From contig JAHDVK010000021.1 of the NCBI GenBank assembly GCA_023384675.1, forward strand, positions 31,624-95,623: a stretch of 64,000 bases of DNA. The letters are read 5' to 3'. Below are positions 7,719 to 16,865 of the stretch, piece after piece (position 1 is the first letter of the stretch; the number at the start of each line of letters is the position of its first letter). The notes under the pieces are model-generated. The model made no database searches. It saw nothing but the letters and a program-made list of their open reading frames with translations, and was not told where the DNA came from. The DNA comes from Bryobacteraceae bacterium. GTDB taxonomy: Bacteria; Acidobacteriota; Terriglobia; Bryobacterales; Bryobacteraceae. A program made the translations under genes and the position numbers.

Positions 7719-8846
7719 GATGGGCCACGCCGCCAGCACTTCGTCCCCCCGCACCGCATACATGTGGTCGTAGAGGTTCACCGTCGGGTCGCAGTGCGGC
7801 ACCACGAATTCCAGCCTGTCGCCGGCCTTCGCGCCGCTAGCCGCGAGCGAGCCGTGCTCGTCGCCCGCGAAACCCACCTTCACATCCCGCCGCCCGCGCA
7901 GTTCGGGACCGTAGCCGCGGTCCGCCGCGAAGGCCTTGTAGCCGCCGTCGAAGATCGCCAGGTCCGGCTTTGGCCGGCTTACCACGGTGCAGATGACAAA
8001 CAGCGCCTGCTGGAAATCGTTGAACTCCTCGCCTTCGCGCGAACCGATGCGGCGGTAATCGATGTCCATGAACAAAAACGAGCCGGGCTGCAGTTCGGTG
8101 ATGCCGTCGATTCCCGGATCGATGTTCCAGGTGCCCGTGGAGCCGCCGCTCAGCCACGGACACGCGATGCCATCGCGTTCGAGCAGCTTGCGCGTCTCCA
8201 CGGCTTCGCCCATCGCCTCGCGGCTCGCCGCCGTGCGCGCCTCAAAGCCGCGCCGGTGCGAGGAAGGCCCCGAATAGGCCTGCAAACCCTGCAATCGGAC
8301 GTTCTTCAACCGGCTCATGTGGCGCGCGAGTTCGAGCGCGGGCGCGCCGCATTCGATCCCCGTCCGGCGCCCCACCCACAAGTCGATGGCGAGGTTCACC
8401 CGGAGGCCCGCCGCGCGCGCGGCGGCGTCCCAGTCGCTCGCGTTTTGCGCCTGATCCACGCAAAAAATGGTCTCGGGACGCTTCTTCGCCAGCGCGATGC
8501 CCTGCGCGATCTTGTCCCGGCCGATCACCGCGGTGGTGACCAGCAGGCCCGTCGCGCCCCCTTCGGCCAGCGCCGCCGCTTCGCTCAATTTCGCCCCGCA
8601 GGAGCCTACCGCGCCCGCTTTCTGGCACATTTTCGCGATTTCGTGCGTTTTGTGGGTCTTCGCATGCGGCCGGAACGCGAGGCCCGCCGCCTTCAGGTGG
8701 TTCGCCATCTTCGCGAGATTCGCTTCGAGCTTGTCCACTTCCACGATCAACGCCGGGGTGGGCAGATCCTCCCGCCGTTTGGGTAGCGCCTTGAGCGTCG
8801 CCGCCGCTACGCCGGGAGTGAGGAAAAACACGCGCCTGCTGGTCAT
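7695..8846 (-). CDS. D-threonine aldolase / D-serine dehydratase-like PLP enzyme, exported
   Basis: 383 residues of the fold-type III PLP family (alanine-racemase barrel). The PLP-lysine region reads RPHAKTHKTHEIA (about residue 63 onward), and the C-terminal metal site HCDPTVNLYD matches the zinc-binding His/Cys of D-serine dehydratase and D-threonine aldolase. These enzymes split D-3-hydroxy amino acids or dehydrate D-serine. The N-terminus MTSRRVFFLTPGVAAATLKA looks like a twin-arginine or Sec leader, implying a periplasmic location. It is divergent from the CoA-binding gene (37-base gap) and convergent with the preceding membrane protein. Exact substrate is uncertain. Confidence 0.85.
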   Translation of the reverse strand: MTSRRVFFLTPGVAAATLKALPKRREDLPTPALIVEVDKLEANLAKMANHLKAAGLAFRPHAKTHKTHEIAKMCQKAGAVGSCGAKLSEAAALAEGGATGLLVTTAVIGRDKIAQGIALAKKRPETIFCVDQAQNASDWDAAARAAGLRVNLAIDLWVGRRTGIECGAPALELARHMSRLKNVRLQGLQAYSGPSSHRRGFEARTAASREAMGEAVETRKLLERDGIACPWLSGGSTGTWNIDPGIDGITELQPGSFLFMDIDYRRIGSREGEEFNDFQQALFVICTVVSRPKPDLAIFDGGYKAFAADRGYGPELRGRRDVKVGFAGDEHGSLAASGAKAGDRLEFVVPHCDPTVNLYDHMYAVRGDEVLAAWPISARGKSQ

Positions 8847-8883
8847 GATTCATGCCAGAATAGCAGGCAGGAACCGGATTCGC

Positions 8884-9369
8884 ATGTCTGAAAACACCCG
8901 CCAGCTCATTGACGCCTTCCTGGCCGAGAAACGCATCGCCTTTGTAGGCGTGTCGCGCAACGCGAAGGACTTCAGCCGGATGCTGTTCCGGGAACTGGCC
9001 GGCCGGGGCTACGAACTGATCCCGGTGCATCCGGAAGCCGATGAAATCGAAGGAGTTCCGGCGGCGAAGACCGTTACGGACATCCAACCCGCCCCGCGCG
9101 CGGCACTGCTGCTGAATCCGGCGCGCGAAAGCGCGAAAATCGTCGCTCAGTGCGCCGAGGCGGGCGTTGAAATGGTGTGGCTCTATAAGAGCGTCGCGTT
9201 GGGCGCGGTGACGCCCGAGGCCCTCGACGCCGCCAAGCATTTGAATCTGAAAGTGATCGCGGGCGAATGCCCGTTCATGTTCCTGCCCAACCCGGGGCTG
9301 ATCCACGCCCTGCACCGCGGCTTCCGCCGCCTCACCGGGACTCTGCCGCTTGCTCCACCGAGCGCATGA
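8884..9369 (+). CDS. CoA-binding Rossmann-fold protein (YccU-like)
   Basis: 161 residues; start chosen at the ATG giving MSENTRQLIDAF. The core is a CoA-binding domain: KRIAFVGVSRNAKDFSR (nucleotide-binding loop), GYELIPVHPEADEIEGVPA, and GVEMVWLYKSV. It ends with VIAGECPFMFL, the usual C-terminal Cys-containing signature of this small stand-alone family. Function is not established; it resembles the N-terminal domain of succinyl-CoA ligases. The last 38 bases overlap the convergent dipeptidase gene. Confidence 0.88.
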   Translation: MSENTRQLIDAFLAEKRIAFVGVSRNAKDFSRMLFRELAGRGYELIPVHPEADEIEGVPAAKTVTDIQPAPRAALLLNPARESAKIVAQCAEAGVEMVWLYKSVALGAVTPEALDAAKHLNLKVIAGECPFMFLPNPGLIHALHRGFRRLTGTLPLAPPSA

Positions 9370-10405
9370 AGCGCAGGAAGTTCTCGCCGTAAATTTGCCG
9401 GATTTCGCGCTCGGAATAGCCTTTTTCGAGCAGTTTTCGCGTCAAATTCGGGAATTTTGACACATCCTCGAGGCCCGTGGGCGCGCAGTCGATACCGTCG
9501 AAATCGCTCCCCAGCCCGATCGCCTCCACCCCCGCGATCCGCTTGATGTGATCGATGTGCCGCACCACATCGTCGATCGACGCCTGCGTTTTCGGCCGCC
9601 CCAGCAGGAACTGGCAGTAGAAGTTCACCATGATCACGCCGCCGCCCTTCGCAATCCCGCGAATCTGCTCGTCCGTGAGGTTGCGCGGCACGTTCGCCAG
9701 CGCGCGGCAGGAACTGTGCGAAGCGAACACCGGCGCGCGCGTCGCCGCCAGCGTATCGGCCAGCGTGCGGTCGGAGATGTGCGAAACGTCGATCATCATC
9801 CCGAGCCGGTTCATCTCCGCCACCACGGAGCGGCCGAAATCACTCAACCCCTGCTGGCCGACCTCACCCGAACTGCCCGCCCAACTCAGGTGGCGCGTGT
9901 GCGTGAAGCTCAGGTAGCGCGCGCCCAGGTTGTAGAACTGCCGCAGCAGGCGCAGGTCCTCCTCGATGGCGTGACCGCCTTCGATGCCGATCAGCGCGGC
10001 GATGCGCCCCTCGCGGCGCGCCTGTTCGATGTCCGCGGCGCTCAGCGCCAGCAGGAAGTCGCGCGGATTCTTCCCCACGATGTCGTGGCGGATGGTGTCG
10101 ATCATCTGCAGGGCGCGCTGGGCGCTCTGGTTCGAATCCATGTAGTTCACCGCGACATAGGCGGCGAAGAACTGCGCGCCGATGCCGCCCTGCCGCATCC
10201 GCGCGATGTCGGTATGGCCTTCGGCGGTGGGTCGGGCAATGTCGAAGCCGCGCACGGTCTTGCTGGTGACGTCGTTATGGCCGTCAATGATCAGAGCGGA
10301 GCGGTGGACGCGCAGCACCTCCTCCTCGGCGACCGTACGGACCTGCGCGCCCGCGGCGGCGGCGGCAAGAAGGAGCAACGCTATTTTCATCGGCAATTCT
10401 GCCAT
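9332..10405 (-). CDS. Membrane dipeptidase (peptidase M19, renal dipeptidase family)
   Basis: 357 residues with a Sec signal peptide (MKIALLLLAAAAAGAQ, starting at the second Met). Zinc-site and family motifs are present: IIDGHNDV, IGIEGGHAIEE, SFTHTRHLSWAG, IDVSHISD, APVFASHSSCRAL and GLGSDFDGID. The C-terminal Y-G-E-N-F-L-R signature is present as well. M19 enzymes are dinuclear zinc dipeptidases acting on L- and some D-amino-acid dipeptides. The D-amino-acid-type enzyme next door suggests turnover of peptidoglycan-derived peptides, an inference only. Divergent from the DUF1175 gene. Confidence 0.92.
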   Translation of the reverse strand: MAELPMKIALLLLAAAAAGAQVRTVAEEEVLRVHRSALIIDGHNDVTSKTVRGFDIARPTAEGHTDIARMRQGGIGAQFFAAYVAVNYMDSNQSAQRALQMIDTIRHDIVGKNPRDFLLALSAADIEQARREGRIAALIGIEGGHAIEEDLRLLRQFYNLGARYLSFTHTRHLSWAGSSGEVGQQGLSDFGRSVVAEMNRLGMMIDVSHISDRTLADTLAATRAPVFASHSSCRALANVPRNLTDEQIRGIAKGGGVIMVNFYCQFLLGRPKTQASIDDVVRHIDHIKRIAGVEAIGLGSDFDGIDCAPTGLEDVSKFPNLTRKLLEKGYSEREIRQIYGENFLRFMRSVEQAAESR

Positions 10406-10440
10406 CGTAGCGCGAAAAACCCGCTATGATGAGAGTCCGC

Positions 10441-11184
10441 ATGAGGCGAAGGGACGCGCTGATCTGCCTTGCCGGGCTGACGCCCCGCGCAGGCTTAAGC
10501 CTGCCCTACCCGGATCGTCCCCTGGCGCTGACGGACAGCTACGGCGACGGACTGCCGGACTACCTGCGCCTGCGCGAGCGCGCCGACCAGGAAACGTTCC
10601 GCCGTTGGACGGTTTGGCTGGCCGAAGCGCTCTACCTCTCCCAACCCGCGCTGCCGCCCGATGTGGTGGATTGCGCCGCGCTGCTGCGCTTCTGCTACCG
10701 CGAGGCCCTGCGCCGGCACGACGCCGCCTGGATGCGCGAAATGGGCCTGCCGGAACTGCCGCCGCTCGGCGACGTCCGCCAGTACAACTTCCCCGTGCCG
10801 CGCCTGCGCGACCGCATTTTCCGGGTCCGCGCGGGCGCGTTTCGCGAATCCGACCTCGCCGACGGCGCATTCCGCGCCTTCGCCGACGCCGAACACCTGA
10901 TGCGGCGTAACGCCCACATGCTCGGCCGCCAAATCAACGGCGCGCTGCCCGGCGATCTCCTGTTTTATCATCAGCTTACGGAACGAATGCCGTACCATTC
11001 CATGGTCTGGACGGGCGGCGCCGCCATTTATCACACCGGCCCCGCAAGCGGCTCCAAAGGCGAAATCCGCCGCCTGGAGCTGGCCGAACTGATGAACCAT
11101 CCCGAGCCGCGCTGGCGCCCGCAGCCCGGCAATCCGAATTTCCTGGGCGTGTACCGCTGGAACCTGTTGCGAGACCCCTCATGA
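10441..11184 (+). CDS. DUF1175 (YfaT-like) protein, partner of alpha-2-macroglobulin
   Basis: 247 residues from ATG 10441, preferred because GAGAG lies 5 bases upstream; ATGs at 10426 and 10429 are alternatives. Family features: DCAALLRFCYREALRRHDAAW, GDLLFYHQ, MPYHSMVWTG and the C-terminal FLGVYRWNLL. The Cys/His arrangement (DCAALLRF, YHSMVW) is like an NlpC/P60 or amidase-type fold, but catalysis is not proven. In enterobacteria yfaT sits beside the alpha-2-macroglobulin gene yfaS, and the same pairing is seen here: the stop overlaps the A2M start (ATGATG at 11181). A REP-like element lies inside the 5' coding part (about residues 11-23), disrupting what should be the signal peptide. Confidence 0.82.
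   Translation: MRRRDALICLAGLTPRAGLSLPYPDRPLALTDSYGDGLPDYLRLRERADQETFRRWTVWLAEALYLSQPALPPDVVDCAALLRFCYREALRRHDAAWMREMGLPELPPLGDVRQYNFPVPRLRDRIFRVRAGAFRESDLADGAFRAFADAEHLMRRNAHMLGRQINGALPGDLLFYHQLTERMPYHSMVWTGGAAIYHTGPASGSKGEIRRLELAELMNHPEPRWRPQPGNPNFLGVYRWNLLRDPS
10471..10510 (-). repeat. REP-like palindromic element, copy 2, inside the DUF1175 reading frame
   Basis: The reverse complement (GGGCAGGCTTAAGCCTGCGC, then GGGGCGTCAGCCCGG) matches the element at 3299-3340 at 31 of 40 bases. The palindromic stem is kept by a compensatory A-T for G-C swap. Here it is translated, contributing about 13 residues (AGLTPRAGLSLPY). A weaker match to only the second half (GCGCGGGCGTCAGCCCCG) spans 44939-44956, between the methyltransferase and mannonate dehydratase genes. 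Confidence 0.5.
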
Positions 11185-14100
11185 TGCATCCCCGCCGCTT
11201 TGCCATTCCCCTCGCCGTGCTGCTCATGGGCGCGCTGGCCGCCCCGGCGCAGCGGGCCGAAGCCGAGGTCTACTTTTCCCTCAGCACGGACCGCCCCGTG
11301 CGGCCGGGCGAGACGTCGCGGGTGCAGGTGCGGGCGCAGGGCGTGGACCGGCTCCAGTTCCGGCTCTACCGGGTCAACGATCCGGTGAAGTTTTTCCTGC
11401 AACTCGATAACCCGCATCAGTTTGGCGCCGCGGCGAGCCCGCGTCCGGAGATCGAGATCACTCCTCTGGAGCGTTTCGCGGCATGGAAGAACCGGCTGCG
11501 CACCCGGGTCCGCGAGTTGGCCCGGCGGCAGTTCTCCGCGGGCAGCCGCTCGGCGATTCGCGCGAAATACCTCGCCCCGAAAGCCTCTTCCCTGCCCCCA
11601 TCCGCACCCGGCGCAGCCAGCGAGTATGCCGCCATTCCGCTGCTGAACCCGCAGCAGGTGGTACGCGTGTGGGAGCAGCCCGTGCGGGCGCGCAACCGGT
11701 GGGAAAGCGTCACGGTGCCGGTGGAAGTGGACCGCGCGGGCCTGTACGTGATCGAAGCCACGGACGGCAAGAAACAGGCGTACACGATCATCTCGGCGAC
11801 GGACCTGGCGGTGATCTCGAAGGCGCAGGCGGGGCAGGTGCAGGTGCGAGTGGTGCGGCGGGACACCGGCGCCCCGGTGGCCGGCGCGGCGCTGCTGGCG
11901 GCGGTGGCCGGAACGGGCGGAAAGACGCCGCCGAGCGAGGCGAAGACCGATCCGGACGGCTTCGCGCTCATCGTCCCCGAAAAGATGGAGATGGGCCAAC
12001 TGCTGCTGATGGCGCGCCACGAGGGCGACTTCGCGGTGGCGACGAAAGGCTCGTGGGGCTTCAGCCGGCCGGAGCGCGAATTGCGCGGCTATGTCTACAG
12101 CGACCGCCCGGTGTACCGGCCCGGCCACACCGTCCATTTGAAGTCGATTCTGCGCGACGCGACGCTGCGGGGCTACAGCGTGCGGCGCGGCGCGGCGCAG
12201 GTGCAGATCCAGAACCCCGAGGGCGCGGCCGTTCTGACCCGCGCCGTGACGCTGAACGAGATGGGCACGGCGGCGGTGGATTTCGAAGTGCCCGCGGCGG
12301 CGCCGCTCGGCTATTACAGCGTGGATGTGCGAGCGGGCGAAGATGCGGTCTCGGGCGGCTTTCACGTCGAGGAGTACCGCAAGCCCGATTACGAAGTGCG
12401 CGTCAACGCCAGCCAGAACCGCCTGGTGATGGGCGGTGATAACAGACTCACCGTGCGCGCGCGCTATTACTACGGCGAGCCGGTGGCGGGCGCGAAGCTC
12501 ACCTATGCGGTCCACCGCAGCCGCTACTGGCTGCCCTGGTACGACATGGACGAACTGGACGACAGCGGCGACGGGGATGAATACTACGGCGGCGAACAGG
12601 TGGCCGAGGGCGAAGGCCGGCTCAACGCCGACGGCGAGTTCGTGCTGCCCTACGCCGTGCCCGAAAGCGAGTACGACCAGCGCTATCGCGTCGAAGCGCG
12701 CGTGACGGACGAAAGCGGGCGCGAGATATCGGGCGCGGGCGCTTTCGTTGCTACGCGCGGCGAGTTCTTCGTGTACGCGCAGGCGGCGCGATGGGTGGTG
12801 AAACCCGGAGAAAATGCGCAATTTGACGTCGAAACGCGCGATTATGACGGCAAATTCGTGCCGAATGTGACGTTTCGCGCGGATTTGGTGCGCTACCAGT
12901 GGGACAACCGCCAGCAGCGCCCGGTGGTCGCCAGCGCCGCGGGCACCACAGGCGCGGACGGGCGCGGGTCCATCTCGTTGACCCCGCCCGAAGGCGGCAG
13001 CTATCAGGTGCGGGTATTCGCCCGGGCGCAGAGCGGGAGGCAGATCGAAGGTTCGGCGTGGCTCTGGGTGGAAGGCAGCGGCGGCTGGGGGGGCATGTCG
13101 CAGCGCGTGCAGATCATTCCGGACCAGCGCTCGTACAAGCCCGGCGACAAGGCGCGGCTGCTGATCGCGACGGGCGTGCCGGAGTCGCATGCGTGGGTGT
13201 CGATCGAATCGCAGGGCGTGCATTGGGCGAAGTTCGTTCACTTGCGGGGTCCGGCGGAGACGATTGAAGTGCCGGTGGAGGCGAATTGGGCGCCGAACGT
13301 GTTCGCCGAGGTGGTCTTCATCCACAACGACACGCTTTACCGGGGGTCGCGGAATTTGAAAGTCCCGCCGGTGGAGAAGCAGATTCAGGTGGCGGTGACC
13401 AGCGACCGCGAGCAGTATCAGCCCGGCGAACCGGCCACGTTCCAGATCGAAGCGAAGGACCATCAAGGGCGGCCCGTGGAAGGCGAATTCAGCCTGGGCG
13501 TGGTGGACGAGGCGATCTACGCCGTGAGGCGCGAGGCGCAGCCCGACATCACGCGCGTATTCCATGGCCCGCGCTGGCGCGCGGTGCAGACCGATTCGTC
13601 GCTCTATTTCTACTTCTATGGCGAAGCGGGCAAGCGGCGGATGGAGCTGGTGCGGTTAAGCGCATCGAAAGCCTTCGCGCAGATGAAGCCCGAACGGCTG
13701 GTGGAGCCGAAGATCCGCAAGGAGTTTCCGGACACGGCGTTCTGGGCGGCGTATTTGCGGACCAATGCGCAGGGGCGCGCCACGGCGCGCGTGACGTTCC
13801 CGGATTCGCTCACCACCTGGCGCGCGACCGCGCGCGGCATCACCGCGGATACGAAAGTGGGGCAAGCGCTGCACCGGACCATTGTCAGAAAGAACCTGTT
13901 GCTGACCATCGCCGCGCCTCGGTTTTTGACCGAGGGCGATGAGGTGACGATCCCCGTCATCGTGCGCAATTATCTGGAGTCGGCGGCGAAGGTACGCGTG
14001 TCGATGGATGCGCCCGCGCTCACGCTGGTGGACGGCGGCACAAAGGAAGTGGAGGTGCCGAGCCGGGGCGAGGCGCGCGTGGACTACCGCTACAAGACGC

Positions 14101-15815
14101 CCGCGGGCCTGGCGCGCGCGACGCTGCTGGCCAGCGCGCTGACCACCAAGGAATCGGATGCGATGGAGCTGACGCTGCCCGTCGAGCCTGACGGAGTGAA
14201 ATGGCGCGAAGTGAAGCAGGGGGCGTTGCGCGGCGTCGAGCCGCAGACGGCGGCGGGCGCGTTTCCGGCCGATTCCCTGCCGCATGCGCGGTCGCTGGAA
14301 ATTCAGGTGACGCCGTCGGTGGCAGGCGCGCTGTTCGGGGCGCTCGAATACCTGGCGGGCTACCCGTATGGCTGCGTGGAGCAGACCATGTCGCGCTTTC
14401 TGCCGAGCGTGGTGGTGAGCCAGGCGTTCGAAGCGCTGAAGCTGCCGCCGCCGGAAAATCCCGAGGAACTGCGCAAGAAAGTGACCGCGGGTCTGGACCG
14501 GCTGTACAACTTCCAGCACGAGGACGGCGGCTGGGGCTGGTGGCAGAACGATGAGAGCGACGGGTTCATGACCGCCTATGTCGCCGCGGGCATTCAGCAG
14601 GCGGCGCTGGCGGGCTACCGCGTGAACGCGTACCGGGTGCGGCTGGCTTCGCTGCGGCTCACGGAGATGCTGGCGAATCCGCGGAGCGATCGTCACCCGG
14701 ACCTGCCGGCGTGGCAATTGTATGCGCTGGCGGAACTGGGCGAAGCGAAGCCCGAACAGTTCAATGCGGTGTGGAGCGGGCGCGAGCGCTGGTCGCCCTT
14801 AGGCTGGGCGCTGGCCGGGCTGGCGGCGCACCGGATGAAGGACGGGGAACGGGCGCTGGAGGCCGCGCGCAAGCTGGAAGCGCTGGCGCGGCGCGAAGGC
14901 GGCGAAGCCTGGTGGACCGCCGAGCGCGACCTGATGCTCGATTTCGATCAGAATGCGACGCCGGAAGCGACGGCGTTCGCCCTGCGGCTGTTGGCGGCGC
15001 TCGGCCGCGAGCCGGAGTTGCAAGCGGCCGCGGCACAGTGGCTGGTGGCGCACCGCAACGAGGGTCCGTATTGGTCATCGACCAAGCAAACGGCGCTGGT
15101 GGTGTTCGGGCTGACGCCGTATCTGGAGCGCAGCGGCGAGTTGAACGCGGAGTCGGCGTTGACGGTGACGGTGAACGGGCGCGAAGTGCTGCGGCGGCGC
15201 TTCACGAAGGCCGATGCGCTGTGGCCCGAGCCGCTGACGGTGCGGTTGACGGGCGAGGAAGCGGGCGCGCGCTATCAGGTGCGGTTCGAGAAACAGGGCG
15301 AAGGCCGGGTGTACTGGTCGGTGCGTGAGGAGTCGCGGCGGCCGGGCGGCGGGATGGTGGCGCCCGAGGATTGGAAGATGCGGGTGACGCGCGAGTACTT
15401 CCGGATGCGTCCGGAACGGCGCGATGGGCGGATCGTGTATACGATGGAGCCGCTGGAAGGTCCGGCGCGCACGGGCGAGTTGGTGGCGGTGCGGCTGACG
15501 GCGCAGGGCGCGGACCAGCGCTATGTGCTGGTGGAGGACCCGATACCGGCGGGCGCGGAACTGGTCCAGAACGATGCGATGTACGAGTTCGGCGAAAGGC
15601 CGCGCTGGTGGAGCTGGTGGGGCGAGAGGCGCGAGCTGCGCGACAACCGGATCACGTATTTTCCCACTTTTTTGCCTTCCGGAGGCGAAAATTACACGTA
15701 TTTGATGCGATTTACGAACAAGGGCGTGTATCGCGTGCCCCCCGCGCGGGTGGAGCCGATGTACCGCCCCGGCTACGTAAGCGCAAGCGAAGCGAAGGTG
15801 ATCGAGGTCCAATGA
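11181..15815 (+). CDS. Bacterial alpha-2-macroglobulin (YfaS-like) with thioester
   Basis: 1544 residues, exported (signal peptide about 1-28, ending AAPAQRAEAE). It contains repeated macroglobulin beta-domains (for example GYVYSDRPVYRPGHTVHLK), then LTTWRATARGIT in the A2M domain. The thioester motif PYGCVEQTMS has its Cys at about residue 1065, followed by the alpha-toroid NFQHEDGGWGWW. Such proteins trap attacking proteases in the periplasm by covalent linkage after bait cleavage. The intact CVEQ motif puts it in the thioester-competent class. It lies second in a four-gene overlapping cluster and shares ATGATG overlaps with both neighbours. No penicillin-binding protein 1C gene, the other usual partner, is adjacent. 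Confidence 0.95.
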   Translation: MMHPRRFAIPLAVLLMGALAAPAQRAEAEVYFSLSTDRPVRPGETSRVQVRAQGVDRLQFRLYRVNDPVKFFLQLDNPHQFGAAASPRPEIEITPLERFAAWKNRLRTRVRELARRQFSAGSRSAIRAKYLAPKASSLPPSAPGAASEYAAIPLLNPQQVVRVWEQPVRARNRWESVTVPVEVDRAGLYVIEATDGKKQAYTIISATDLAVISKAQAGQVQVRVVRRDTGAPVAGAALLAAVAGTGGKTPPSEAKTDPDGFALIVPEKMEMGQLLLMARHEGDFAVATKGSWGFSRPERELRGYVYSDRPVYRPGHTVHLKSILRDATLRGYSVRRGAAQVQIQNPEGAAVLTRAVTLNEMGTAAVDFEVPAAAPLGYYSVDVRAGEDAVSGGFHVEEYRKPDYEVRVNASQNRLVMGGDNRLTVRARYYYGEPVAGAKLTYAVHRSRYWLPWYDMDELDDSGDGDEYYGGEQVAEGEGRLNADGEFVLPYAVPESEYDQRYRVEARVTDESGREISGAGAFVATRGEFFVYAQAARWVVKPGENAQFDVETRDYDGKFVPNVTFRADLVRYQWDNRQQRPVVASAAGTTGADGRGSISLTPPEGGSYQVRVFARAQSGRQIEGSAWLWVEGSGGWGGMSQRVQIIPDQRSYKPGDKARLLIATGVPESHAWVSIESQGVHWAKFVHLRGPAETIEVPVEANWAPNVFAEVVFIHNDTLYRGSRNLKVPPVEKQIQVAVTSDREQYQPGEPATFQIEAKDHQGRPVEGEFSLGVVDEAIYAVRREAQPDITRVFHGPRWRAVQTDSSLYFYFYGEAGKRRMELVRLSASKAFAQMKPERLVEPKIRKEFPDTAFWAAYLRTNAQGRATARVTFPDSLTTWRATARGITADTKVGQALHRTIVRKNLLLTIAAPRFLTEGDEVTIPVIVRNYLESAAKVRVSMDAPALTLVDGGTKEVEVPSRGEARVDYRYKTPAGLARATLLASALTTKESDAMELTLPVEPDGVKWREVKQGALRGVEPQTAAGAFPADSLPHARSLEIQVTPSVAGALFGALEYLAGYPYGCVEQTMSRFLPSVVVSQAFEALKLPPPENPEELRKKVTAGLDRLYNFQHEDGGWGWWQNDESDGFMTAYVAAGIQQAALAGYRVNAYRVRLASLRLTEMLANPRSDRHPDLPAWQLYALAELGEAKPEQFNAVWSGRERWSPLGWALAGLAAHRMKDGERALEAARKLEALARREGGEAWWTAERDLMLDFDQNATPEATAFALRLLAALGREPELQAAAAQWLVAHRNEGPYWSSTKQTALVVFGLTPYLERSGELNAESALTVTVNGREVLRRRFTKADALWPEPLTVRLTGEEAGARYQVRFEKQGEGRVYWSVREESRRPGGGMVAPEDWKMRVTREYFRMRPERRDGRIVYTMEPLEGPARTGELVAVRLTAQGADQRYVLVEDPIPAGAELVQNDAMYEFGERPRWWSWWGERRELRDNRITYFPTFLPSGGENYTYLMRFTNKGVYRVPPARVEPMYRPGYVSASEAKVIEVQ

Positions 15816-16267
15816 TGCGGCGCATGATGGTGGAAGCAATGCGGGAAGCGTGGGCGCGTCCGAAGGCCTGGGCGGCGGGGCTGGGCCTGCTGGCGGTGTG
15901 GTGCGGGCTGGCGTGGTGGTGGCTGTCGCTGCCGGTCGCGAGCGCGCTGGACGTCGCGCTGGTGGGGTTGGTAGGCGCAGCGGCGCTGGCACTGCCGGCG
16001 TGGCTGTTCTGGCGGGCGCGACGGAACTTCAAAGTGCCGGGCGTGTGGGCGGCGCTGCCGCTGGCGGTCTTGATCGGTTTTGGAGCACCGTGGCTGCTGG
16101 TGCGGTGGGTGCCGGAGTTGCCGGGCTTCGCTGCGCAGGCGTCGAGCGCGGGGGTGCGTCTCGCGCTGGCGGCGGTGTGTTTTGTGGGCGCGTGGCTGTG
16201 GCTCGGGCGGGTGGGCGCGAAGCTGCAGGAGAGCAAGTCCAATGGAACTGACGCGTCCGTTGAATAA
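15812..16267 (+). CDS. Small Trp-rich membrane protein in the A2M operon
   Basis: 151 residues starting at the ATG that overlaps the A2M stop (a second ATG three bases later is equally good). It has four hydrophobic segments separated by short Arg-rich loops (WARPKAWAAGLGLLAVWCGL, WLFWRARRNFK, GAWLWLGRVG). No family is recognised. Tight coupling to A2M and to the macrodomain gene downstream (26-base overlap) suggests a shared function, possibly anchoring the periplasmic protein. Strongly G-rich coding strand, as in its neighbours. Confidence 0.7.
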   Translation: MMRRMMVEAMREAWARPKAWAAGLGLLAVWCGLAWWWLSLPVASALDVALVGLVGAAALALPAWLFWRARRNFKVPGVWAALPLAVLIGFGAPWLLVRWVPELPGFAAQASSAGVRLALAAVCFVGAWLWLGRVGAKLQESKSNGTDASVE

Positions 16268-16799
16268 TGGCCGGCGGATTCGCGTGGTGGAAGGCGACAT
16301 CACGCGCATTCCGGTGGATGCGATGGCGAACGCGGCGAACGCGATGCTGGCGGGGGGCGGGGGCGTGGACGGCGCGATTCACCGCGCCGGGGGTCCGTCG
16401 CTGATGGAGGAACTGGATGCGATGCGGGCCTCGGTGGCGCCGCTGGCGGCGGGCGGAGCGGTGGCGACGGGCGCGGGCGCGCTTCCGGCGAAGTTTGTGA
16501 TTCACGCGGTGGGTCCGGTGTGGGGCGGCGGCGAGGAGGGCGAGCCGGAGGAGTTGGCGTCGTGCTACCGCGAGTGCTTGCGGCTGGCGGAGGAGCGCGA
16601 GTGCCGGTCCGTGAGTTTCCCGGCCATCAGCACGGGGGTGTATGGGTATCCGAAACAGAAGGCGGCGCCGGTGGCGATTGGGGCGGTGCTCGACTTCCTG
16701 AGCACGGAGGCGCGGAGCGTGGAAGAGGTGGTATTCGTGCTGTTCGGCGCGGAGGACTTCCGGGAGTATGCGGCGCTGCTGGGCAGTGCGCTATACTGA
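16242..16799 (+). CDS. Macrodomain protein (ADP-ribose binding / O-acetyl-ADP-ribose deacetylase type)
   Basis: 185 residues forming one macrodomain: VVEGDITRIPVDAMANAANA (ligand-binding Asp and Asn), the loop LAGGGGVDGAIHRAGG, GALPAKFVIHAVGP, and the phosphate-binding loop SFPAISTGVYGYP. These are typical of the MacroD/YmdB group, which removes ADP-ribose from proteins or deacetylates O-acetyl-ADP-ribose in the cytoplasm. It overlaps the preceding membrane-protein gene by 26 bases. Its presence as the last gene of an A2M cluster is unusual, since substrate and A2M would be on opposite sides of the inner membrane. Confidence 0.92.
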   Translation: MELTRPLNNGRRIRVVEGDITRIPVDAMANAANAMLAGGGGVDGAIHRAGGPSLMEELDAMRASVAPLAAGGAVATGAGALPAKFVIHAVGPVWGGGEEGEPEELASCYRECLRLAEERECRSVSFPAISTGVYGYPKQKAAPVAIGAVLDFLSTEARSVEEVVFVLFGAEDFREYAALLGSALY

Positions 16800-16865
16800 T
16801 AAGGCTTCCGGCAAAAACCCCGTTGTTTGTTTCAAACCCGTTGCGGGTACCTTTGCGCCACAAGT

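Noticed and set aside
11031..13565. 844-residue ORF opposite the alpha-2-macroglobulin gene
   Set aside because: His/Arg/Ala-rich shadow of a well-supported gene; no signature.
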